Assembly: GCA_025352325.1 (NCBI GenBank)
Contig: JANXTR010000004.1
Location: 1 to 64,000, forward strand
DNA length: 64,000 nucleotides
Direction of reading: 5' to 3'
From: Microbacteriaceae bacterium
GTDB lineage: Bacteria > Actinomycetota > Actinomycetes > Actinomycetales > Microbacteriaceae
In this document: piece by piece, positions 9,059-17,569 of the stretch
Layout: every line of letters begins with the position of its first letter
Position numbering within the stretch: position 1 is the first letter of the stretch
Translations under genes and position numbers: made by a program
The notes under the pieces: model-generated
Databases searched by the model: none
The model's input: only the letters and a program-made list of their open reading frames with translations
What the model was told of the DNA's origin: nothing

Positions 9059-10111
9059 CTAGTGTGCGCTCAACTGCGCGCGGATCGCTGCGCCGACTTC
9101 GGAGGTCGTGCGAGCGCTCGACCCGCGTGCGGCGAGATCGGCCGTCACCGCCGCCTCGACGCGCCCGGCCGCCTCCGACATCCCGAGATGATCGAGAAGC
9201 AGAGCTGTGGAGAGGATCGCCGCGGTGGGGTCGGCCTTTTGCTGGCCCGCGATGTCGGGAGCCGACCCGTGCACGGGCTCGAACATCGAGGGGTAGGCGC
9301 CACCCGGGTTGATGTTGCCCGAGGCTGCCAGTCCGATGCCGCCGCTGATCGCGCCGGCCAGATCGGTGAGAATGTCGCCGAAGAGGTTGTCCGTGACGAT
9401 GACGTTGAACCTAGCAGGGTCGGTCACGAAGAAGATGGTCGCGGCATCCACGTGGAGGTAGTCCCAGGCCACGTCCGGGTGATGGGCCGCTTCGGCCTGC
9501 ACCGAGCGCGACCAGAGCGATCCGGCGTTCGTGAGCACGTTGGTCTTGTGCACCAGGGTGAGCTTCTTGCCGCGCTTCTCGGCGAGCTCGAACGCGTACT
9601 TCACGACGCGCTGCACCCCGAAGGCCGTGTTGACGCTGACCTCGTTGGCGATCTCGTGCGCAGTGCCGACCCGGATGCTGCCGCCATTGCCGACGTACGG
9701 ACCCTCGGTGCCCTCCCGCACGACGACGAAGTCCACGTCGCCGGGAGCGGACAACGGGCTCACCACCCCGGGGAACAGCCGAGTCGGCCGCAGGTTCACG
9801 TAGTGGTCGAAGGCGAACCGCAGCTTGAGCAGCAGTCCCCGTTCGATGATCCCGCCCGCGAGCCTCGGATCGCGCGGGTCACCCCCGACGGCGCCGAGCA
9901 ACATCACCTCGTGCCGAGCGAGCGCGGCGAGGTCGTCGTCACTCAGGATCTCCCCGGTCTCGAGGTAGTGGCGCGCACTGAACGGGTACTCGGTGACCTG
10001 CACCGTGGCGTCGCCGCCGACCGCCTCGCGGAGGGTCGCGACCGCCTCGGCGATCACCTCGGGGCCGATTCCGTCGCCGGGAATGGTGGCGAGGTCGATG
10101 GTGCGCGTCAC
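9059..10111 (-). CDS. leuB: 3-isopropylmalate dehydrogenase
   Basis: Oxidatively decarboxylates 3-isopropylmalate in leucine synthesis. The 350-residue protein carries [14 protein letters not shown] at the N-terminus, [20 protein letters not shown] with the substrate-binding Arg residues, [17 protein letters not shown] with the catalytic Lys, [13 protein letters not shown] with the metal Asp residues, and [16 protein letters not shown] start at 10111. Transcribed with ilvE. Confidence 0.96.
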   Translation of the reverse strand: MTRTIDLATIPGDGIGPEVIAEAVATLREAVGGDATVQVTEYPFSARHYLETGEILSDDDLAALARHEVMLLGAVGGDPRDPRLAGGIIERGLLLKLRFAFDHYVNLRPTRLFPGVVSPLSAPGDVDFVVVREGTEGPYVGNGGSIRVGTAHEIANEVSVNTAFGVQRVVKYAFELAEKRGKKLTLVHKTNVLTNAGSLWSRSVQAEAAHHPDVAWDYLHVDAATIFFVTDPARFNVIVTDNLFGDILTDLAGAISGGIGLAASGNINPGGAYPSMFEPVHGSAPDIAGQQKADPTAAILSTALLLDHLGMSEAAGRVEAAVTADLAARGSSARTTSEVGAAIRAQLSAH

Positions 10112-10300
10112 GCGATTCTCCTGCGAATCTGGCCGGAATCCTGGCGATTCCGTCGAGGTGTCGAACTTTCAGGCGGCTCCCAGTCACCGCTCGGGAGCGG
10201 CGGTATTCCGGACATCCGGAGCACTCATTAGCCTATCCCCACCGCCCGTGAGAGCCCGCAAGAGCCCGTCGCTGAGGACGCCGTCAGTATCGTCTCGGTT

Positions 10301-10555
10301 ATGAGCATCGGACTTGGAATCTTCCTCTTCGTCGTCGGCGCGATCCTGCGCTTCGCCCTCAATGTGCAGCTGGCGTGGATCGACCTGCAACTGATCGGCG
10401 ACCTGCTGATGGGCGCTGGCGCGGTCGTCGCGATCATCGGCATCGTGCTGCTGGTGCGTAAGCGCAGCACCGTCACGACCGTTCGCACGGCCGTCGACCC
10501 GCAGAGCGGCGAGAACGTCGCGCAGCGCGAGACGCGCTCCGACCCGCTGCCGTAA
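10301..10555 (+). CDS. DUF6458 family small membrane protein
   Basis: The 84-residue protein starts MSIGLGIFLFVVGAILRFAL and has a second hydrophobic segment LLMGAGAVVAIIGIVLLV followed by a charged tail. This two-helix pattern matches the DUF6458 family of actinobacteria, whose function is unknown to me. It is transcribed alone and divergently from leuB; the 189-bp space between them holds both promoters, which I could not resolve. Confidence 0.8.
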   Translation: MSIGLGIFLFVVGAILRFALNVQLAWIDLQLIGDLLMGAGAVVAIIGIVLLVRKRSTVTTVRTAVDPQSGENVAQRETRSDPLP

Positions 10556-10660
10556 GCCGCACCGGCAGTTCGGTGACGCAGCGGCAGTTCCGTCACCGGG
10601 GGATGTCGAAATCTGCATCGGCGATCCGTCGTGCTGGGAGACGGGCGATCGCGTCGGGCA

Positions 10661-10782
10661 GCGTGAACGGGTACTCGGTGGTCGAGGCCGCGGATCTCGA
10701 CGCGGTCACCCGGATGCTCGGCGACCACCCGCACCTCGCGGCTGGCGGCCGAATCGAGGTGCACGCCACCGCCGCGATGTAG
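10661..10782 (+). pseudogene. YCII/DGPF-domain remnant (C-terminal end only)
   Basis: The frame ending at the TAG 10780-10782 reads NGYSVVEAADLDAV, then HPHLAAGGRIEVH, which matches the C-terminal half of YCII-related (DGPF) proteins. The N-terminal DGPF motif is missing, and upstream codons give Arg-rich noise. It therefore looks like the decayed end of a second YCII gene next to an intact sigma factor/YCII pair on the opposite strand. Confidence 0.6.
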
Positions 10783-10821
10783 CCGGCGGACGGAAGTGCT
10801 GGACCGTCCGAACTCGACGAC

Positions 10822-12072
10822 TCATTTGCCGTCGAGTTCGGCGATCCGTCGTCCGAAGAAATCGCGAGTGAGCGCATGCCGCTCGGCGGCGCGTGCCTGC
10901 TCGTAGAAGCTGCGGGCCTCCGCGGGACGGCCGACTCGACGGAGCAGGTCCGCGCGCACAGCCACCGACTGCCGGCCGACTGCTCCTCCCAGGGTCGGCT
11001 CCAGCAGGGCGAGATCGGATAGGGCGGACGCCGGGCCGGCGTCCCCGTAGCTGCGCGCCACGATCCGCGCCAGAGCTGCGGCGGGAGACGGCCAGACGGC
11101 GAGCAGACGATCGTAGAGCGCGCCGATCGTCGTCCAGTCAGTTCCGATCCAAGTCGGCGCCTCGGCGTGCAGCCCGGCGATCCCCGCCTGCAGAGCGAAT
11201 CGCCCGCCGCCGGGGAGGGCGTCGACGGCAAGATCGAGCCCTTCGCGGATGCTGCGCGCATCCCATCGTCGTCGGTCCGCTTCCTCGAGGGTGACGAGGC
11301 TCCCGCTATCGGCGAATCTGCCGCCGGTGCGTGCCTCGGTCAGCAGCAGCAGGGCGAGAAGACCGGCGACCTCGCGATCGTCGGGTCGAAGCCGCCGAAG
11401 CGCCCGCGCGAGCTCGATCGCCGTCGCGGTCGCTCCGTCGCGCCCTGCCCCCAGCGGAGAACCGAGCGGCGCCGCGTGACCGGTGGTGTACAGCACGTAG
11501 ACGGTCGCGAGCACGTCATCGAGACGCTCCGCCCTCTCCTCGGCATCCGGCGTTCCGAAGCGGATCCCGTCGCGCTCGATCTGCCGCTTCGCGCGGGTCA
11601 AGCGAGCGCTCATGGCCGGATGCTCGACGAGCAGCGCATCGGCGATCGCCTCCGTCGTGACGCCGCAGACGAATCTCAGCGCGAGGGCCAGCCGACTCTC
11701 GGCGCTCAGTTCCGGAGCACAGGCGAGGAAGAGCAGGCCGAGGCGGTCGTCGCCGGCCGGCTGATCTGCTAACAGCGGCGCGGTGGGCTCGTCGACGAGC
11801 AATGGCAGTCGCGCGCGGAGGGCGGCGTCACGGCGCACCGTGTCGATGGCGATGCGCTTCGCGACCGTCGTGATCCAGGCTCCGGGGTTGATCAGCACCG
11901 CGCGATCCCGGCTGACGATCGCCCGCTCGAAGGCCTCCTGGGCCGCATCCTCCGCCAGCTCGACGCTTCCGGTGAAACGGATCAGCGTCGCCAGGATGCG
12001 CGGCCACTCGGCACGGAACGCCAACGACAGTTGGTCGGCGGGTCGTGCGCCGCCACTCGCGCGGTCCGACAC
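10822..12072 (-). CDS. ECF sigma factor with C-terminal helical/TPR-like extension (ECF42-like)
   Basis: The 416-residue protein has sigma region 2 (GSVELAEDAAQEAFERA, then NPGAWITTVAKRIAIDTVRR) and region 4 (ALRFVCGVTTEAIADALLVE). A 200-residue extension (DUF6596/TPR-like) begins around LATVYVLYTTGHAA. This architecture, next to a DGPF-domain gene, is that of the ECF42 group. No anti-sigma gene is present; in this group the extension itself is thought to control activity. GTG 12072 abuts the stop of the YCII gene, so the two are coupled. Confidence 0.88.
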   Translation of the reverse strand: MSDRASGGARPADQLSLAFRAEWPRILATLIRFTGSVELAEDAAQEAFERAIVSRDRAVLINPGAWITTVAKRIAIDTVRRDAALRARLPLLVDEPTAPLLADQPAGDDRLGLLFLACAPELSAESRLALALRFVCGVTTEAIADALLVEHPAMSARLTRAKRQIERDGIRFGTPDAEERAERLDDVLATVYVLYTTGHAAPLGSPLGAGRDGATATAIELARALRRLRPDDREVAGLLALLLLTEARTGGRFADSGSLVTLEEADRRRWDARSIREGLDLAVDALPGGGRFALQAGIAGLHAEAPTWIGTDWTTIGALYDRLLAVWPSPAAALARIVARSYGDAGPASALSDLALLEPTLGGAVGRQSVAVRADLLRRVGRPAEARSFYEQARAAERHALTRDFFGRRIAELDGK

Positions 12073-12438
12073 CTACATCGACCCGGTGTCCATCACGGGG
12101 AACAGCTCGATATGCCCGGTCGTCGGCACCAGAGCGGCGAGCTCACGCGCCTGGGCCTCGTCCTTGACTCCCAGCTTGTAGTAGCCGGTCACCACCTCCC
12201 GCAGCTCCCCGAAGGGGCCGTCGGTGAAGACGGCAGGCTTGCCGTCGGTCGCGGGGGTGATTCGCACCGCCGCACTCTCGGACTGCAGGGCATCCCCGCC
12301 GAGAAGCTGGGCTCCCGCAGCGGCGACCGCCTCCGCGAACGCGCGATGCTGACGCATCATGGAGGTCCACTCCTCCTCGGTGACCTGGGCGGGGTCCCAC
12401 TCGGACTCCACGATGAACACCACGTACTCTTCTGCCAC
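12073..12438 (-). CDS. YCII-related (DGPF-domain) protein
   Basis: The 121-residue protein contains the signature FTDGPFGELREVVTGYYKL near residue 75 and an N-terminal VVFIVESE strand, typical of YCII/PhnB-like DGPF proteins encoded beside ECF42 sigma factors. Biochemical role is unknown. It is the first gene of the two-gene unit and is directly followed by the sigma factor. Confidence 0.88.
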   Translation of the reverse strand: MAEEYVVFIVESEWDPAQVTEEEWTSMMRQHRAFAEAVAAAGAQLLGGDALQSESAAVRITPATDGKPAVFTDGPFGELREVVTGYYKLGVKDEAQARELAALVPTTGHIELFPVMDTGSM

Positions 12439-12533
12439 GATCCGACCTCTCGCCGTTGGACCCTCGCGGAGATGCGATTCGTCCTGTTGGGACGCGACGA
12501 ACGGTACTCCCCGATTTCGACAGCGCGAAGGCG

Positions 12534-14132
<1,599 letters not shown>

Positions 14133-14219
14133 GAGAGTGTTCCTTCGGGGTCGGAGATCTGCATCACGGCGGAGGGCGGGTGCAGCGACCCCGAGTTTAG
14201 TGCGTGCGACGATGAGGTC

Positions 14220-14624
14220 ATGACTCCGCTCGACGTCGTGCAGCTCGTTCTGCGGATCCTCCTCGCCGGAGTCTTCGTCTTCATGGGCGTCAACCACTTC
14301 CTGCCGAAGCCGCGCCGGGGCATGCAGGCGATGATCCCCCCGGCACTGCGACGACCCGGGATGCCCTCCCCCGCGTTCCTCGTCGCCTTCACGGGCCTTT
14401 GCGAGCTCGCGGGCGCAGCGGGGCTGCTGGCGCCGTGGCCGGTACTGCGGCTCATCACGGGGATCGCCCTGGCGCTGTTCCTCGTTCTCGTGTTCCCGGC
14501 GAACGCCTATGCGGCGGCGCATCGCGACAGGTTCGGCGCCACCGCGTTCCCGTTCTGGCCGCGGCTGATCGCGCAGGTGGTGCTGATCGCTCTCGTGCTG
14601 TTCGCGACGCTGCCGCTGGGCTGA
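14220..14624 (+). CDS. DoxX-like family membrane protein
   Basis: A 134-residue protein with four hydrophobic helices. It starts TPLDVVQLVLRILLAGVFVF with MGVNHF following, then FTGLCELAGAAGLL, then FPANAYAAAHR near the end. This arrangement is characteristic of the small DoxX/DoxD-like family of unknown or redox-related role. The ATG is in a divergent promoter region shared with serA. It ends 16 bp from the convergent stop of the next gene. Confidence 0.82.
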   Translation: MTPLDVVQLVLRILLAGVFVFMGVNHFLPKPRRGMQAMIPPALRRPGMPSPAFLVAFTGLCELAGAAGLLAPWPVLRLITGIALALFLVLVFPANAYAAAHRDRFGATAFPFWPRLIAQVVLIALVLFATLPLG

Positions 14625-14640
14625 GCTGCCGTCGCGCGGG

Positions 14641-15021
14641 TTACTTCAGGGCAGGCTGCACGAGTTGCGCCCACTGCACGACGCTGAGGAACATCGCGTT
14701 CGTGGCCGCGAGTCCCGCGGCGAGCATCAGTGCGCGCGGGAACAGCTCGCGCCCGCGACCGAGCAGCAGCGCACCGGCATACAGGATGACCGGCGCGGCC
14801 ACCCCGATGATCAGCAGGTACCACGGCACGGCTCCGCCTGCGCCTCCCGCCTGGTACACGGCGGGGAGGGCGATGAGGTTCGAGATGCCCTCGAAGAGCG
14901 GGTACGCGTAGAGGATCGCGAACACGAGCCAGAGGATCGCGCGCGAGACGAGCGAGGCGGGCGGGGCATCCTCGGTGTCGAGCGTGTCGGAGCCGTCGTC
15001 CGTGGTCGTCGCTCCGCTCAC
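14641..15021 (-). CDS. Hypothetical membrane protein
   Basis: A 126-residue protein with a short acidic N-terminus and three hydrophobic segments: AILWLVFAILYAYPLFEGIS, then WYLLIIGVAAPVILYAGALL, then ALMLAAGLAATNAMFLSV. No family recognised. GTG 15021 overlaps the stop of the upstream membrane protein gene (GTGA), so both are probably made together and may form a complex. Confidence 0.7.
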   Translation of the reverse strand: MSGATTTDDGSDTLDTEDAPPASLVSRAILWLVFAILYAYPLFEGISNLIALPAVYQAGGAGGAVPWYLLIIGVAAPVILYAGALLLGRGRELFPRALMLAAGLAATNAMFLSVVQWAQLVQPALK

Positions 15022-15491
15022 GAGAGCACCGCCAGCAGCACCGGCCACGGCACAAGCACCCCGACGCCGAGAGCGAACCACCCGACCCGCACCCGCGTGC
15101 GCGAATCCGGAGTGAGCGTCAGCACGGTGAGGTACCAGAGGGCGCCCGACACGATCGCGACGAACTCCCCGAACTGCCATGCCACCTGCGAGAAGACGTC
15201 GGTGGCGGGCGAGCCGGTGATCTGGGCGGAGAGGATCCACCCCACCACCACGGCCAGGTACAGCACCGCGAACAGCACGGTCGCCGCGGTGCGCGCCAGG
15301 CTGCGCGGCGGCTCCGGCGCGGCATCTGGATCCGAAGCGGCTGGGTCCCCGTCCCGCGAGGCATTGACGCGATTGCGCGTTAGCGGGTCGATCCCGCCGC
15401 GCAGATCGTCGCCCGCCCAGCTCAGGGCGTCGTCGTCCGCGTCGATCTCCGTCTCGGCGTCGGGATCGATCGGCTCGGACGTGCGCGCCAC
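15018..15491 (-). CDS. Hypothetical membrane protein with acidic N-terminus
   Basis: A 157-residue protein. The first 65 residues are acidic and low complexity (Asp/Ala/Pro rich). Three hydrophobic segments follow: TVLFAVLYLAVVVGWIL, then VAIVSGALWYLTVLTL, then VGWFALGVGVLVPWPVLLAV. The family is not recognised. The GTG start touches the TAG of mtlD and the gene overlaps the next one, so mtlD and the two membrane proteins form one transcription unit. Confidence 0.7.
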   Translation of the reverse strand: MARTSEPIDPDAETEIDADDDALSWAGDDLRGGIDPLTRNRVNASRDGDPAASDPDAAPEPPRSLARTAATVLFAVLYLAVVVGWILSAQITGSPATDVFSQVAWQFGEFVAIVSGALWYLTVLTLTPDSRTRVRVGWFALGVGVLVPWPVLLAVLS

Positions 15492-16619
15492 CTAGCGGTC
15501 CAGTCGCAGCTGCACGACCTCGGTCACCGAGGGCAGCAGCGGATGCCCAGGCTCGAGCCCGGTGATGGTCTCGGCGATCTCGGCCGCCGGGGCGTCGCTC
15601 GCGAGGAGGGCCTGGAGCTCGACGCTCTCGGCGTCCCCGGGCACATCGAATCGGAGCGCGGCACCCATCGCGTTCAGCAGGTCCCACGCGGTGTGCCCGC
15701 GCTCGACGAGCTCGGCCGCCGGGCCGATGAAGCGCTCGTGGCGGCTCAGCTTGCGCAGCGGACCGCGTCCCACCCGCTCGCAGGTGTCGGGCAGGTCGGG
15801 GTTCGAGATGCGCTTCAGCGTCTTCTCGATGTAGGTCTGCTGCTGCTCATCTGTGAAGCCGAACTTCTCCATGAGCAGCTGCTTGGTCTCCCCCAGCACC
15901 GCACGCACCTCGGCCTGCAGCTCCGGCGTCGCGAGCGCCTCGCGGATGCTCACCCAGCCGCGATCGTGGCCGTGATAGGCCGCGGCGGCGTGAGCCGTGT
16001 TGACGGTGAAGAGCTTGCGCTCGATGAACGGCTCGAGGTCGTCCACCCAGGTGACGCCGAAAAGATCGGGCGTCTCACCATGGAAGGGGGTGCGATCGAC
16101 GACCCACTCGAAGAACGACTCGATCGTGACATCCAGTCCGCCGTGCTGTTCGGGCACGATGCGGTCGATGGCGCAGTTGGCGAAGACCGCGTTGTGGGCG
16201 GGCGAGTGCTTGCGCACCTCGGCGGCGAGGATGTCGGTGCCGCCGATCGCGTTCTCGCACGCGATCACTGTCAGCTTCGGGGCGTTCGCATCGCGGGCGT
16301 TGAGACCCTTCGCGATGACCGGCGCGACGTACGGCAGGATGCGCGCGCCCACCGCCGTGGTCACGACCTCGGCGGCCGCGATCGCCGCGATCACCTCGTC
16401 CTCCTGCGTCACGCTGTTGAGCGCCCGGTACCCGTCGACCACGTGATCCTGCGCACCCTCACCGACCTCGAGTACCTGGTAGCTGGGCTGCGCCTGAAGC
16501 GCGCCGATCAGCTCCTGGTTGACGTCGGCGAAGACGACCTCGTATCCGCTCTCGTGCAGGAAATGGGCGACGAAGCCGCGCCCGATGTTGCCTGCGCCGA
16601 AGTGCACCGCTGTCTTCAC
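15492..16619 (-). CDS. mtlD: Mannitol-1-phosphate 5-dehydrogenase
   Basis: Oxidises mannitol 1-phosphate to fructose 6-phosphate with NAD. The 375-residue protein begins AVHFGAGNIGRGF, the family's NAD-binding start. It contains VIACENAIGGTDIL, FANCAIDRIVPE, FTVNTAHAAAAYHG with the catalytic region, and RKLSRHERFIGPA. GTG 16619 is preferred because AGGA sits 7 bases upstream and it matches the usual N-terminus; ATG 16637 is an alternative adding six residues. No mannitol PTS genes are in the window. Confidence 0.92.
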   Translation of the reverse strand: MKTAVHFGAGNIGRGFVAHFLHESGYEVVFADVNQELIGALQAQPSYQVLEVGEGAQDHVVDGYRALNSVTQEDEVIAAIAAAEVVTTAVGARILPYVAPVIAKGLNARDANAPKLTVIACENAIGGTDILAAEVRKHSPAHNAVFANCAIDRIVPEQHGGLDVTIESFFEWVVDRTPFHGETPDLFGVTWVDDLEPFIERKLFTVNTAHAAAAYHGHDRGWVSIREALATPELQAEVRAVLGETKQLLMEKFGFTDEQQQTYIEKTLKRISNPDLPDTCERVGRGPLRKLSRHERFIGPAAELVERGHTAWDLLNAMGAALRFDVPGDAESVELQALLASDAPAAEIAETITGLEPGHPLLPSVTEVVQLRLDR

Positions 16620-16671
16620 GCGCTGGTCCTGATGCATAAATCCATTCTGTCGGCTCCGGCTGTGACTTGAC

Positions 16672-16704
16672 CATGCCGAGACCATGCCGAGTCTTTGCCG
16701 AGTT
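16672..16704. repeat. Three 11-bp tandem repeats in the mtlD/xdh divergent region
   Basis: Units CATGCCGAGAC, CATGCCGAGTC and TTTGCCGAGTT follow one another without spacing, between the mtlD start and the xanthine dehydrogenase operon. The period equals about one helical turn, which suggests cooperative protein binding on one DNA face. Confidence 0.65.
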
Positions 16705-16714
16705 CCCGCCCCGC

Positions 16715-16730
16715 GTTACACAGCCGACAC
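16715..16730 (+). promoter_or_regulatory. GlnR-like box upstream of the xanthine dehydrogenase operon
   Basis: GTTAC-N6-GACAC, one mismatch from the actinobacterial GlnR consensus GTnAC-N6-GaAAC as I recall it. It lies 24 bp before the ATG of the FAD subunit gene. The same GTTAC-N6-GACAC pair occurs upstream of the ABC transporter operon. Binding is inferred, not shown. Confidence 0.55.
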
Positions 16731-16753
16731 ACCGGTGATGTTGACTCAGAGGC

Positions 16754-17569
16754 ATGGACCTGATTGGCGTACGCGAGGTGCGGATGGCCGCGGACCGCAG
16801 CGATCTGGTCTTCGCCGCCGACGAGATCCCGCTGGGCGGCGGAACGTGGCTGTTCTCGGAGGAGCAGCCGGGCGTCGGCGGCATGGTCGATCTGACGGGT
16901 CTCGGCTGGGACCCCCTCGTCGAGCAGCCGGATGGTGGGCTCACCATCGCCGCGACGTGCACCCTGGCCGAGCTGCGGGCGTTGCCGCCGCGCGTCGGGC
17001 GCACGGCGCATCCGCTCTTCGCAGTCGCCGTGGACGCGCTGCTCGGGTCGTGGAAGATCCACCGCTTCGCGACCGTCGGCGGCAACATCTGCCTCGCCCT
17101 GCCTGCCGGCCCGATGACCTCGCTGACCGCAGCGCTCGACGGCGTCGGCGTGATCTGGACGCCGGATGGCGGCGAGCGCCGCGTCCTCATCGCCGACCTC
17201 GTGACCAACGTCTGCGAGACGGTGCTGACCCACGGCGAGGTGCTGCGGGCGGTCGAACTGCCGGCGTCAGCGCTGGCCGGCCGGGTGGCGCACCGCCGGA
17301 TCTCACTGGCGCATCTCGGGCGCTCGGGGGCGTTCGTCATCGCCCGGCTGGATGCCCACGAGAGGTTCATCGTCACCATCACTGCCGCCACCCCGCGGCC
17401 GTACCAGTTGCGATTCCCCGGCCTTCCGACGGCCGAGGAACTGGCCGACGGGATCGAGGGCTTCGTGCGGGACTGGTACGACGACCCGCACGGTGCACCC
17501 GACTGGCGGCGGGCGATGAGCCTGCGGTTCGCAGAAGAGTGTCGGATCGAGCTTGGGGGTGCGGCATGA
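16754..17569 (+). CDS. Xanthine dehydrogenase-type FAD-binding subunit
   Basis: The 271-residue protein has the FAD_binding_5 fold: IPLGGGTWLF near residue 30, ATVGGNICLALPAGPMTSL near 115, then the CO dehydrogenase flavoprotein C-terminal domain around AHRRISLAHLGRSGAFVIAR. It passes electrons from the iron-sulfur centres to the acceptor. It is the first gene of the operon, and its TGA overlaps the ATG of the fused Fe-S/molybdopterin subunit. XdhC lies convergently behind. Purine context supports xanthine or hypoxanthine as substrate, but related hydroxylases act on other N-heterocycles. Confidence 0.85.
   Translation: MDLIGVREVRMAADRSDLVFAADEIPLGGGTWLFSEEQPGVGGMVDLTGLGWDPLVEQPDGGLTIAATCTLAELRALPPRVGRTAHPLFAVAVDALLGSWKIHRFATVGGNICLALPAGPMTSLTAALDGVGVIWTPDGGERRVLIADLVTNVCETVLTHGEVLRAVELPASALAGRVAHRRISLAHLGRSGAFVIARLDAHERFIVTITAATPRPYQLRFPGLPTAEELADGIEGFVRDWYDDPHGAPDWRRAMSLRFAEECRIELGGAA

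Noticed and set aside
16684-17565. Plus-strand frame joined upstream to the Fe-S/molybdopterin gene
   Set aside because: It is an alternate frame over the FAD subunit gene; the real start is the ATG at 17566 that opens the 2Fe-2S domain.
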